A stretch of 64,000 nucleotides of DNA from Nocardia sp. NBC_01327 (GTDB lineage: Bacteria > Actinomycetota > Actinomycetes > Mycobacteriales > Mycobacteriaceae), in contig NZ_CP108384.1 in the NCBI RefSeq assembly GCF_035958815.1, positions 62,001-126,000 of the forward strand, written 5' to 3'. A program made the position numbers and the translations under genes. The stretch's first letter is position 1. Each line of letters begins with the position of its first letter. A model generated the notes under the pieces. The model saw only the letters and a program-made list of their open reading frames with translations, was not told the DNA's origin and did no database searches. Positions 7,784 through 15,799 of this stretch are shown in pieces.

Positions 7784-9340
7784 ATGACTACCGTTCGCCA
7801 CCCCGAAGCGCCACACGCTTTGGCCGATGAGGACGCGGGCTACCACAAGTCGCTGCGGCCGCGACAGCTCCAGATGATCGCGATCGGCGGCGCCATCGGC
7901 ACCGGCCTGTTCCTCGGCGCCGGCGGCCGCCTGGCCACCGCGGGACCAGGACTGTTCCTGGTCTACGCGGTCTGCGGCGTGTTCGTCTTCTTCATCCTGC
8001 GCGCACTGGGGGAGCTGGTCCTGCACCGCCCGTCCTCGGGCTCGTTCGTCTCCTACGCCCGCGAGTTCTATGGCGAGAAGCTGGCTTTCGTGGTCGGGTG
8101 GATGTACTTCTTCCACTGGTGCATGACAGGCATCGTCGACATCACCGCGGTCGCCACCTACATCCACTTCTGGGGTTCGCTACAGGTGATCCCGCAGTGG
8201 CTGATCGCCCTCATCGCACTGGCCATCGTCGTGAGCATCAACCTCATCTCGGTCCGCTGGTTCGGCGAGCTCGAATTCTGGGCCGCATTGGTCAAGGTCG
8301 TCGCGCTGGTTCTGTTCCTGGTCATCGGCACCGTCCTGCTGGCCAAGCGCTCTTCCGTCGGGGGAGAGCGCACGGGATTCAGTGTCATCGCCCAGCACGG
8401 CGGCCTGTTCCCCGTAGGCCTGGCACCCCTGGTAGTAGTCACGACCGGCGTCGTATTCGCCTATGCCGCAGTCGAGTTGATCGGCACCGCGGCAGGGGAG
8501 GCGGAGAACCCGGAGAAGATCATGCCCCGGGCCATCAACTCCGTCATCGCCCGCATCGCCATGTTCTACGTCGGCTCACTGGTGCTGCTGGGCCTGCTGC
8601 TCCCGTACACGGCCTACAAGGCCGGAGTGAGCCCGTTCGTCACCTTCTTCGTGAAACTCGGTGTGCCCGCGGCCGGTACGATCATGAACCTGGTCGTGCT
8701 CACCGCGGCGTTCTCCAGCCTTAACGCCGGCCTGTACTCGACCGGCCGCATCCTGCGATCGATGTCCATGAACGGCAGCGCGCCACGAGCAGCGGCCCGG
8801 ATGTCGAGAACCGGAGTCCCCTATGTGGGCATTCTCGCGACCGGCTCTATCGCATTGATCGGTGTCGCACTCAATGCCGTCATCCCCAACCAAGCCTTCG
8901 AAATCGTCTTGAACATGTCGGCCCTGGGCACCATCGCCTCGTGGACGGCCATCATCCTGTGTCAATTGAAACTGTGGAAGCAGTGGCGCGACGGACAATC
9001 CGAGCGCCCCGCCTTCCGGCTCATGGGTGCCCCCTACACCGGCTACGCGACCCTGCTCTTCCTCGCCGGAGTCGTCGCACTCATGGCCTTCGGGCAGGAC
9101 AATGTCCAGCGCGGCTCGGTGCTCGCCACCATCCTGGTCATGGCCCCCCTGCTCGCCGGCGGCTGGTTCCTGGTCCGGCACCGGGTGCAGCGCCTCGCCG
9201 CCGAACGCCAGGGCTTCACCGGGCAGTATCCGATCGTCATCGAACGCCGCCCACGGTTGCAGGACGCCCCGGTAGAGGACGCACACCCGGTGGCCGCGCC
9301 GACCGTCCTCGAGGCGATCGAACAATCCGACTTCGAGTAG
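7784..9340 (+). CDS. ansP: amino-acid permease, L-asparagine permease (AnsP) type
   Basis: A 518-aa, 12-helix APC-superfamily transporter that brings an amino acid, probably L-asparagine, into the cell. The N-terminus carries the family signature KSLRPRQLQMIAIGGAIGTG followed by GLFLGAG. The segment SYAREFYGEKLAFVVGWMYF and the following TGIVDITAVATY are typical of actinobacterial AnsP. The length matches the family (about 480-520 aa), with a hydrophilic C-terminal tail. Substrate choice versus GABA or proline permeases rests on overall resemblance and is less certain than the family. It lies upstream of pknG with a strong hairpin between them; in mycobacteria the pknG neighbours are glnX and glnH, so this nitrogen-related context is different. 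Confidence 0.85.
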   Translation: MTTVRHPEAPHALADEDAGYHKSLRPRQLQMIAIGGAIGTGLFLGAGGRLATAGPGLFLVYAVCGVFVFFILRALGELVLHRPSSGSFVSYAREFYGEKLAFVVGWMYFFHWCMTGIVDITAVATYIHFWGSLQVIPQWLIALIALAIVVSINLISVRWFGELEFWAALVKVVALVLFLVIGTVLLAKRSSVGGERTGFSVIAQHGGLFPVGLAPLVVVTTGVVFAYAAVELIGTAAGEAENPEKIMPRAINSVIARIAMFYVGSLVLLGLLLPYTAYKAGVSPFVTFFVKLGVPAAGTIMNLVVLTAAFSSLNAGLYSTGRILRSMSMNGSAPRAAARMSRTGVPYVGILATGSIALIGVALNAVIPNQAFEIVLNMSALGTIASWTAIILCQLKLWKQWRDGQSERPAFRLMGAPYTGYATLLFLAGVVALMAFGQDNVQRGSVLATILVMAPLLAGGWFLVRHRVQRLAAERQGFTGQYPIVIERRPRLQDAPVEDAHPVAAPTVLEAIEQSDFE

Positions 9341-9368
9341 ATCGATACCGGCCGGACCCGGCGCCGAT

Positions 9369-9404
9369 CCCCACCGTGGCGAATCCCCTTCCCACGGTGG
9401 GGAA
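9369..9404 (+). terminator. strong hairpin after ansP, overlapping a TTCCC-N6-GGGAA palindrome
   Basis: CCCCACCGTGG (9369-9379) pairs perfectly with CCACGGTGGGG (9392-9402) across a 12-base loop, 28 bases after the ansP stop, without a T-run. The right arm lies within TTCCCACGGTGGGGAA (9389-9404), which fits the TTCCC-N6-GGGAA palindrome seen before the 18204 gene and before repA. It could therefore be terminator, operator for pknG, or both. Confidence 0.6.
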
Positions 9405-9478
9405 TACGGCATGCGCGCAGCATTCGGGGCACCACGAGAATGGGACCTCGATTTACACGGTCGGCGCGAGAGGTTTCC

Positions 9479-11797
9479 ATGCCGGAACAACCCCCCACAT
9501 CCGACCATCGAGCACCCAGCCCCTGGGGGAACCGGCGCATGCGTGGCACCGAAGCGCTGCAACGGACATCTCACCCCTGGGCGACCCGGCGCCCAGCCGG
9601 CACCGATCCAGTGTCGCGATTCGCCGCCGACATGACCACAGAAGACCTCGGGCTCGCCACCCCCTCCAGTCGCAGCGCCCGATCACGCCCCAGCGTGCGA
9701 CGCCTCGGCGGCGGCCTGGTGGAGTTGCCGAGAGAGACCCCCGTCGATCCACGGCAGGTCGTACTGCACAACCCTGAGGTCCCCGAGCCGAAGCGATTCT
9801 GCTGGAAATGCGATCGCCCGGTCGGCCGCCGAACCGGCGAGCATCCCGCCGCAATCGCGGGTGAATGCCCATACTGCCACTCGCCCTTCAATTTCCGGCC
9901 GCTGCTGCAGGACGGGGAACTGATAGCCGGCCAATACGAAGTCCAGGGCTGCCTGGCGCCCGGCGGGCTCGGCTGGATCTATCTCGCCGTCGACCGCAAT
10001 GTGAGCGATCGCTGGGTCGTGCTCAAGGGCCTGCAGAACCCCCTGGACTTCGAAGCACACATCGTCGCTGTCGCCGAACGCCAATTCCTCTCCGAGATGG
10101 CCCATCCCGGCATCGTGAAGATCTACAACTTCGTCAAGCACGCCGCGCCAGGGGGCGCACCGGACGGCTACATCGTGATGGAATACGTCGGCGGACGAAC
10201 ACTGAAAGCCATTGCCGACCAGCGCGGGCCCGACCGGCTCCCGGTCGCCGAAGCCCTCGCCTACGTGATGGAAGCCCTTCCCGCACTGGACTATCTGCAC
10301 TCCTTCGGCCTCGCCTACAACGATCTCAAACCCGCCAACATCATGATCACCGAGCAAGAGGTCAAGCTCATCGACCTCGGTGCGGTGGCCGCGATGGACT
10401 CCTTCGGCAGCATCTACGGCACCCTGGGCTATCAAGCACCGGAGATCCTCACGACCGGGCCCACCATCGCCTCCGACATCCACTCCGTCGGGCGGACCCT
10501 GGCAGCGCTGATACTCGACCTGGACCGAGACGAGCAAGGCAACTACCTGCCCGGCATCCCCGATCCGGCGCAATGCCCGGCACTACGCCGGCACCCGGCC
10601 CTCTACCGACTACTGCGACGCGCCACCGACCCGGACCCCCGCCGCCGCTTTCCCTCCGCGTACTCGATGTACTGCCAGCTCGGCGGCGTGCTGCGGATGG
10701 TGCTCGCCGCCGACACCGACACCGAGCACCCCCAGACATCGATCGAATTCGGTTCCATGCGAGGTGATTTCGGAGTTGCGATGCTCATCGCACGGACCGA
10801 CGGCATGGTGACCAGCAGCGGCGAGGAACCCGGCCTCGATCCGTGTGAGATTGTCGCGGCGCTGCCGGTCCCGCTCATGGACAGTGAGGATCCCTCCGCG
10901 GATCTGCTGTCCACCCTGCTACACGCCGAGCCCACCTACGCCCTCGACGCCCTCCAGCGCACCCACAGCAGAATCCTCGCCGGCGCGATCGCGGCACCGG
11001 AATCCTACGAGCTCGAGGGCGCACTGACGGCGGTGCGCGCCCACCTCGATCTGGGCCGGACCCTCCCGGCCCGGCAATTGCTGACCGAGCTCACAACCCG
11101 ATACAGCCATGACTGGCGAATCGACTGGTTCGCCGGGATCGCCGCCCTGCTCGATAGTCATCCCGACCGCGCATACCGGCACTTCGAGACCGTCTCGGCA
11201 ACATTGCCCGGCGAGATCGCGCCGCTCGCGGCGCTGGCCGCCAGCGCCGAACTCGCGGGGGAGGGCTCCCCGGGCAAGGACGATCCGCGCTGGCAGCTAC
11301 CGGCATCGGAGCACTACCGAATGCTCTGGCAGGTCAATCACGGCGTGATCAGCGCGGCAGTCGGCCTGGCCCGCCGTCTCGTAGCCGCAGGCCAGGTACT
11401 GCAGGCCGTCGAGGTCCTCGATCAGGTACCGGAAGCCTCCCGGCACTTTCCCCTGATGCGGCTGACCGGAAGCCTGCTACTGGTCTCGCGTCCCGTCGCG
11501 GCGATCACCGACTCGGACCTCGCGACCGCCGCCACCCGACTCGAGGAACTCAGTCAAGAGCCACGCGCACTTCAACTGCGGGTCGTCGTACTGGGAGCAG
11601 CCCTCGAATGCCTGCGCGCGGACGGGCGCCCCGAACGGCCGGAAACGACAATCCTCGGATTCGAGGTCACCGAGACCGGACTGCGCCGTGGTCTCGAATC
11701 CTCTTTACGTGCCCTGGCGCACAGCGTGCCCGACCGGTTCCACCGCTATCGCCTCATCGATCTGGCCAACAGTGTCCGGCCGCGCACCCTGCTGTGA
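9479..11797 (+). CDS. pknG: serine/threonine protein kinase PknG
   Basis: 772 aa from ATG 9479 (AGAGG site five bases upstream); an in-frame ATG at 9440 lacks a good site. Domains: a disordered N-terminus; a rubredoxin-like zinc centre with C108-W-K-C111 and C130-P-Y-C133; a kinase domain with catalytic lysine K183 in VVLKGLQ and D282 in YNDLKPANIM, with the Asn replacing the usual HRD Arg as in other PknG; and a C-terminal TPR-like helical region (about 450-772). The kinase phosphorylates the FHA protein GarA, thereby relieving inhibition of glutamate dehydrogenase and controlling 2-oxoglutarate metabolism. All key residues are present. It meets the DUF1707 gene tail to tail with no gap. The canonical glnX-glnH neighbours are absent. 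Confidence 0.95.
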   Translation: MPEQPPTSDHRAPSPWGNRRMRGTEALQRTSHPWATRRPAGTDPVSRFAADMTTEDLGLATPSSRSARSRPSVRRLGGGLVELPRETPVDPRQVVLHNPEVPEPKRFCWKCDRPVGRRTGEHPAAIAGECPYCHSPFNFRPLLQDGELIAGQYEVQGCLAPGGLGWIYLAVDRNVSDRWVVLKGLQNPLDFEAHIVAVAERQFLSEMAHPGIVKIYNFVKHAAPGGAPDGYIVMEYVGGRTLKAIADQRGPDRLPVAEALAYVMEALPALDYLHSFGLAYNDLKPANIMITEQEVKLIDLGAVAAMDSFGSIYGTLGYQAPEILTTGPTIASDIHSVGRTLAALILDLDRDEQGNYLPGIPDPAQCPALRRHPALYRLLRRATDPDPRRRFPSAYSMYCQLGGVLRMVLAADTDTEHPQTSIEFGSMRGDFGVAMLIARTDGMVTSSGEEPGLDPCEIVAALPVPLMDSEDPSADLLSTLLHAEPTYALDALQRTHSRILAGAIAAPESYELEGALTAVRAHLDLGRTLPARQLLTELTTRYSHDWRIDWFAGIAALLDSHPDRAYRHFETVSATLPGEIAPLAALAASAELAGEGSPGKDDPRWQLPASEHYRMLWQVNHGVISAAVGLARRLVAAGQVLQAVEVLDQVPEASRHFPLMRLTGSLLLVSRPVAAITDSDLATAATRLEELSQEPRALQLRVVVLGAALECLRADGRPERPETTILGFEVTETGLRRGLESSLRALAHSVPDRFHRYRLIDLANSVRPRTLL

Positions 11798-12151
11798 CTA
11801 CTGACGATGCAGGCGGATCAACAACACCACCGGTATAGCTCCCAGCAGCAGCAACCACATGCCATTACCGAGGGCCAGGGCGAAGACGATCACGAACATC
11901 GTGATCGCAACCCCGCGCACCATCAGCCGGGGCGCCACACCGGGATAGGCCACCGGCTCGAGCGCCGGGGGCGCCGGCAGATCGGCGAACATCTCCGCCA
12001 GCTGCCGTCTGGTGTCCGCCCGCCACACATGTGAAGTGCGCTCATCGAATTCGGGTGCGGTCAACCGCCCGAAACTGAAATGCCGGGAGAGCTCCTGCAG
12101 AGCCCGTTCTCGCTCCGCGTCACTCACCCGGGCATACGGCGATTCATCCAT
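11798..12151 (-). CDS. DUF1707 (SHOCT-like) membrane protein
   Basis: 117 aa. The first ~55 residues are a DUF1707 domain: the start RVSDAERERALQELSRHFSF, then GRLTAPEFDERTS and the tail ADTRRQLAEMFADLP are its signature. A hydrophobic hairpin of about two helices follows (VRGVAITMFVIVFALALG and MWLLLLGAIPVVLLIRL). Such proteins are common in actinobacteria, often next to regulators, but have no assigned function. It is convergent with pknG and divergent from the MerR gene. Confidence 0.85.
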   Translation of the reverse strand: MDESPYARVSDAERERALQELSRHFSFGRLTAPEFDERTSHVWRADTRRQLAEMFADLPAPPALEPVAYPGVAPRLMVRGVAITMFVIVFALALGNGMWLLLLGAIPVVLLIRLHRQ

Positions 12152-12299
12152 CGAGACAGGATAGAACTCGCACCAATGCTAGGAAGGTCACCAATCACCA
12201 AGGGCGGGAAGGGGTTTCATTGGACGCGTCGAGGAATAGGCCATTCCGTATCGGCACGATGGGCAACGCGACGCCGGGCGGCACTCCGCAGTAGGTTCG

Positions 12300-13052
12300 A
12301 TGTGGTTTCCTTTAGGTATGCCAGGAGGGCCCGAATACACCATCGACGAGCTCGCGCGGGTCGCCGACACCACTGTGCGCAGCGTGCGCGTGTATCACGA
12401 GCGCGGAGTTCTCCCACCACCTGAGGTACGGGGGAGGACCGGCTATTACGGGGCCGAACACATCAATCGGGTCCGCACGATCAGCCGTTTGCTCAATCGT
12501 GGAATCAAACTCAACGGGATCAAAGAGCTGCTGGCCGCGCTGGACAGGGGGGACGATCTCAGCGATGTCCTCGGTGTGGTCGACGTCGATCAGCAGGAAT
12601 CGGGCGCGAACGCGGACTACTACACGGTTACCGCCGCCGAGCTGCAGGATCGCTTCGGCGAAGTGCCCGACGGGCTGGCCCGGGTCGTCGCCGCCGGAAT
12701 CTTCGCGCCGGTCGACGCCACGACCTATCGGGTCGCCGATCACGATCTCGCGGGGCTCCTGAACTGCCTGGCCGCCGCGGACGTGCCCACCGCTGACATC
12801 CTGCACGAGGTCGAAAGGCTGCGGACCGACTGCGATCGGGTCGCGCACCGGATCGTCGGCCTGGTGCGCGAACACGCGTGGGAGCCCTACGCGCACTCCG
12901 GCCGCACGCCTGAGGATCTCGCCAAATTCACCGCGCGGGTCAATGCCTTGCGCCGGGACCCGGGCCGGGCGGCGGGGGATCTGGTGGGCAAATTCATCGA
13001 GCGCGAGCTCGAACAGGACCCCGAAATCCGCGAGCTGCTGCAGAACCCCTGA
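12300..13052 (+). CDS. MerR-family transcriptional regulator
   Basis: 250 aa (or 244 aa from ATG 12318). An N-terminal MerR winged helix-turn-helix is clear: YTIDELARVADTTVRSVRVY then GRTGYYGAEHINRVRTISRL, followed by a coiled-coil dimerisation segment. The C-terminal ~150 residues are helical with no metal-binding Cys pattern, so a small-molecule or unliganded regulator is more likely than a metal sensor. An AGTAGG-like site favours 12300, while homologues often start at the second Met; the choice is uncertain. It is divergent from the DUF1707 gene. Targets are unknown. Confidence 0.9.
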   Translation: MWFPLGMPGGPEYTIDELARVADTTVRSVRVYHERGVLPPPEVRGRTGYYGAEHINRVRTISRLLNRGIKLNGIKELLAALDRGDDLSDVLGVVDVDQQESGANADYYTVTAAELQDRFGEVPDGLARVVAAGIFAPVDATTYRVADHDLAGLLNCLAAADVPTADILHEVERLRTDCDRVAHRIVGLVREHAWEPYAHSGRTPEDLAKFTARVNALRRDPGRAAGDLVGKFIERELEQDPEIRELLQNP

Positions 13053-13098
13053 TCGAGCGCTGGTCATCTTCCCAAAGGTGGTCACATTCGCAAATAAT

Positions 13099-13118
13099 GC
13101 GCCGCTAGATGTCGGTAC
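13099..13118. promoter_or_regulatory. 20-base operator-like palindrome upstream of the secreted protein gene
   Basis: GCGCCGCTAGATGTCGGTAC resembles the sites at 7721, 14323 and 14948 (GTGCCGTTAKATAGCG type). It lies about 80 bases before the start of the 13197 gene, with a weaker second copy (GTGCCGTTATACGAG) from 13139. Likely regulator-binding sites; the protein is unknown. Confidence 0.4.
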
Positions 13119-13196
13119 GTTAATCAACGTCAGTGTTAGTGCCGTTATACGAGTCGCGGTCGGCCCGGAACGGCAGACGGCGAAACGGAGACATCG

Positions 13197-13742
13197 ATGG
13201 TCACACGCGCACAACACAATTGGACGCCCGCCCGCACCCCCGGCCCCCGATGGCGGGCCCGCGTCATATCGGCGACCCTCGCCCTGGCCGGAGCGTTCGC
13301 TCTCGGCGCGGCGACAACCCCTGCGGCAGCGGATATTTCGCATGCGGGATGTCTGTGGGCGAGTGCCGGCTACCGGCAGGGCGGCACGATCTACGCGGGC
13401 GGCTGGGCCTTCACCTGCGGTACCGATGGTTTCGGCGGGGCGCGCTGGGACCGCACTTCGGCCACGGGGCGGCAAGGCTCGGTATACAGCCCCGGCGCCG
13501 GTAACCCGGTCGGCCAGTTCAGTCCCGGCGCGTTGCAGCCCGGTACCGACTACAACGACTACTGCGTCGGCAATCAGCTGATCGAAGGCCCGGACGATGT
13601 CTACGAATTGTTCCCCGTCGCAGGCATACTGCTCTGGCATTCGGCCGGCCCGGTGTCGCAGTGGGCCTTCGATTCCCCGGTGATCCGGCCGGCCCGCACC
13701 TGGCGAAGCTCGAGCATGTGTACCGACGGCGTGCTGTCCTGA
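13197..13742 (+). CDS. secreted hypothetical protein
   Basis: 181 aa with ribosome site GGAGAC eight bases before ATG. Residues ~20-48 form a signal peptide: a twin-Arg-like WRAR start, the hydrophobic core VISATLALAGAFALGAA and an Ala-rich cleavage area ending near AAAD. The mature part has four Cys (CLWAS, FTCGT, DYCVG, SMCTD), fitting two disulfides outside the cell, and many Gly and Trp. No domain is recognised. Two 20-base palindromes upstream suggest regulated expression. It converges on another small secreted protein gene, and the two are separated by a strong hairpin. Confidence 0.8.
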   Translation: MVTRAQHNWTPARTPGPRWRARVISATLALAGAFALGAATTPAAADISHAGCLWASAGYRQGGTIYAGGWAFTCGTDGFGGARWDRTSATGRQGSVYSPGAGNPVGQFSPGALQPGTDYNDYCVGNQLIEGPDDVYELFPVAGILLWHSAGPVSQWAFDSPVIRPARTWRSSSMCTDGVLS

Positions 13743-13760
13743 CCCCGGCGCCACAACCAT

Positions 13761-13799
13761 CTCGTATGCCGGGACACCACGCTGGTCCCGGCACACGAG
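13761..13799. terminator. bidirectional hairpin between convergent secreted-protein genes
   Basis: CTCGTATGCCGGGAC (13761-13775) pairs with GTCCCGGCACACGAG (13785-13799) with one mismatch and a nine-base loop. Its place between the stops of two convergent genes fits a shared terminator. Confidence 0.7.
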
Positions 13800-13814
13800 T
13801 GGTCGAATGCGGAT

Positions 13815-14246
13815 TTAGAAGGCGGGGCAGTTCACCACGAGCGGCCAGCACGTGCGCTGACCACCGTGGCTGTTGATCAAAGGCGGTCCAACGGGAAAAT
13901 AGTCCCGGTCGGCTACCCGTCGACCCTCGGTCGTCCCCGACTCGACAATCCGGTCGCCCACCCTGCGATTGTCGGTCGAACCATTTGGCGCCCAGCCCCG
14001 ATCCGCGACCCGGCGGCCGTCGATGGCGCCCGGCCGCGGTCCGCCGGAGCTGCGGCCGCCGGCAGGACCGGAGTGGCTGTTCCCGTGCCCGCCAGCGCTA
14101 CTGCCCGTGTGGTCGAGAGCGTGCGAGACGTGCGAGCCCACGGGAGCTGCGCTCGCCACGGCGGTGCCCAGTGCCGGAATGACCGTCAAAGCACAGGCGA
14201 AGAGAGCGGAGGCGAAGAACTTGCGAGTGGTGGCCGGCGTGCGCAT
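13815..14246 (-). CDS. secreted hypothetical protein, Gly/Ser-rich
   Basis: 143 aa starting at ATG 14246, which has AAGGA eight bases upstream; a longer frame to 14387 lacks support. The N-terminus is a signal peptide (MRTPATTRKFF, then ASALFACALTVIPALGTA, cleavage near ASAAP). The mature part is low-complexity Gly/Ser/His and contains two copies of a GRRVADRxxxP motif (GRRVADRGWAP, GRRVADRDYFP) and a related RRVGDRIVESG. It ends with a Cys pair (TCWPLVVNCPAF) that could form a disulfide loop. No family is recognised. The palindrome at 14323-14342 lies in its promoter region. Confidence 0.75.
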   Translation of the reverse strand: MRTPATTRKFFASALFACALTVIPALGTAVASAAPVGSHVSHALDHTGSSAGGHGNSHSGPAGGRSSGGPRPGAIDGRRVADRGWAPNGSTDNRRVGDRIVESGTTEGRRVADRDYFPVGPPLINSHGGQRTCWPLVVNCPAF

Positions 14247-14322
14247 CGATGAGTTCCTTAGTCGCAGTCGATTCGCGGATTCATCCACGCCCATGGGCGG
14301 TGCCAAACCCGTGATCGATAAC

Positions 14323-14342
14323 GTGCCGTTAGATAGCGTTAC
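14323..14342. promoter_or_regulatory. 20-base operator-like palindrome
   Basis: GTGCCGTTAGATAGCGTTAC, about 80 bases upstream of the 14246 start, shares 17 of 20 bases with the site before ansP (7721-7740). It is preceded by GATAAC, as is the site at 14948. Confidence 0.5.
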
Positions 14343-14739
14343 ACCAACTAGTGTTCCATCACTCAGGTTCGATCTGTTCTCGCCCACGGGAAGAACTAAG
14401 AGCTACCGCATCGGTTACCCAACAGTCCACGAGTCTCTGGCTCGCCCGACCGTCTCCCGCTGCCCGCATCCGGCCTCGCGCTAGGACCGTGCGAACGTCC
14501 GCAGGTCGTTGGTTGAGGTGTTCTCGGTGCGAGTTGCGGCCCGTTGGGCGGTTGGCCAGGCATCGAGGTCTGGCTGGGGCAGTGTCGAGGTTGAGGTCTC
14601 GTTCGCCGCGTCAATCCTGCACGCGCTGTTGCGGCCCTGCGGCCGTGACCTACGAACAGGCAACGTGACCCCGACCAAATCCCCGGTCGACTACTGCTGA
14701 GAGCTCGGGCCCGGTGGGCCTTGATCGTCTGGCCAGGCA

Positions 14740-14895
14740 CTTCATAGAACCGCAGAAGGAGAGCGAATCCGAATTTCGTCGCCCCTCCCCGCCCGGGCGA
14801 CTCTGCTGACTCGTCCCCGACCAGCGTCCCGTTCCTGATCAACTCATCCTCGTCCAGCACATGCCACGAGATATTCAGGCTCTCTCAAGCGGGCA
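14740..14895 (-). pseudogene. Tn3-family transposase N-terminal remnant (DUF4158-like)
   Basis: The minus-strand frame reads ISWHVLDEDELIRNGTLVGD followed by GATKFGFALLLRFYEVPGQ. This closely follows the DUF4158 N-terminal pattern of Tn3-type transposases (a 'DEEL...TL...D' segment, then 'GATRLGFALLLKFFE'). The match ends after about 50 residues and the frame then becomes low-complexity Arg/Pro sequence. The remaining ~900 residues of a transposase are absent, so this is a fragment. No terminal inverted repeats were found. Confidence 0.5.
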
Positions 14896-14947
14896 TCGCT
14901 CCCGCCGTCACGCTCTGTGCGCAGCGCCAGGACCTTTAGGAGATAAC

Positions 14948-14967
14948 GTGCCGGCAAATAGCGTGAC
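14948..14967. promoter_or_regulatory. 20-base operator-like palindrome
   Basis: GTGCCGGCAAATAGCGTGAC preceded by GATAAC, like the 14323 site. No intact gene starts close by, so it may be an orphan site left by decay. Confidence 0.35.
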
Positions 14968-15559
14968 AATGAACAGTTTTCATCATTCGAATACGCAGTG
15001 TCCCCGCTGCCGAGAAGAACCGTGACAGGTACTCGCCACCAGCACCGACTTCGCCCCCGCTCGCCCCCGCTCGCGCCCTGCTGAACATGCTTGCCTGGCG
15101 CTTCACACACCCGAATGCTTCCGAGACCACCGATTGTGGCTGTCGGTCAGGACATCCCACGGGCGCTCGGTGCCGCCAACGAATGCCCGGCGGCGGGCGA
15201 GTGGTCGGCACGTAAGCGACCCGGGGTAGGCGGCCAGAAGGGCCGGTTCTCGGCAGCGATGGTGAAAACCCTTTCGTACCAGGGTATTTCCGTGAGGGCG
15301 AGGAGTTCGGCATCGCCTGGCATAGGTATAGGTGGGCCATCGCGTCACCCCACCTCGAGCGCGGTGCGCGCACTCGGCCAGCGGCGCGCTCGACCTGGGT
15401 CACCTCGTCAACCAGCCAATCAGTGATCACCTCGGCGTCAGCGACTATGTGAACTCACATCGTGCCGATGGAGCTCAATGGCAGAACTCCTGTTCCCCAA
15501 GCAGATTCACGCCACCGCGAGGAAAACCAGCCACTAGGAAGTCCCTCGCTTCACCGCGC

Positions 15560-15587
15560 AGCCCCGACTGGACGCCCAGTCGGGGCT
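15560..15587. terminator. hairpin terminator after the XRE/DUF397 operon
   Basis: AGCCCCGACTG (15560-15570) and CAGTCGGGGCT (15577-15587) form a perfect 11-bp stem with a six-base loop, 21 bases beyond the DUF397 stop on the minus strand. There is no strong T-run on either side. Confidence 0.7.
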
Positions 15588-15607
15588 TCCTATTGGTGTT
15601 GGCGCGG

Positions 15608-15799
15608 TCAGCGTTCCCAGATGTGGCTGTCGACGAACGCCGCCCATGTGCTGGCCGGGAACTCCAGGGTGGGGCCGCAGCCGTTGTCCTTCGTGTCCCG
15701 GACCTTGGTCACGTCCTCGCCGTGGAAAACCTCCACGCACTGTTTACCGCTATCGGACCGGCTCGACTTGTACCACTCGCCCTTGACCGGCTTCTTCAC
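15608..15799 (-). CDS. DUF397 protein
   Basis: 63 aa. The family pattern is plain: KGEWYKSSRSDSGKQCVEV at the N-terminus, VRDTKDNGCGPTLEFPASTW in the middle, and AAFVDSHIW at the end. DUF397 proteins are almost always encoded next to an XRE regulator with a DUF5753 domain, as here, where the start overlaps the regulator stop by four bases (translational coupling). In Streptomyces the related WhiJ-type pairs affect development and antibiotic production; in this organism the role is inferred to be a small partner or antagonist of the regulator. Confidence 0.9.
   Translation of the reverse strand: MKKPVKGEWYKSSRSDSGKQCVEVFHGEDVTKVRDTKDNGCGPTLEFPASTWAAFVDSHIWER

Larger units (their letters stand above)
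14247..15559. other. gene-poor region with decayed sequence
   Basis: About 1.3 kb without an intact gene. It holds the operator-like site at 14323, the Tn3-type transposase remnant near 14750-14890, and another operator-like site at 14948. The ORFs seen on both strands between 14400-14700 and 15000-15480 have no recognisable domain, composition typical of non-coding high-GC sequence, and no convincing ribosome sites. I see no RNA gene. Confidence 0.5.

Noticed and set aside
15091..15426. Open frames on both strands between the Tn3 remnant and the DUF397 gene
   Set aside because: No domain, no ribosome site, and composition typical of shadow frames.
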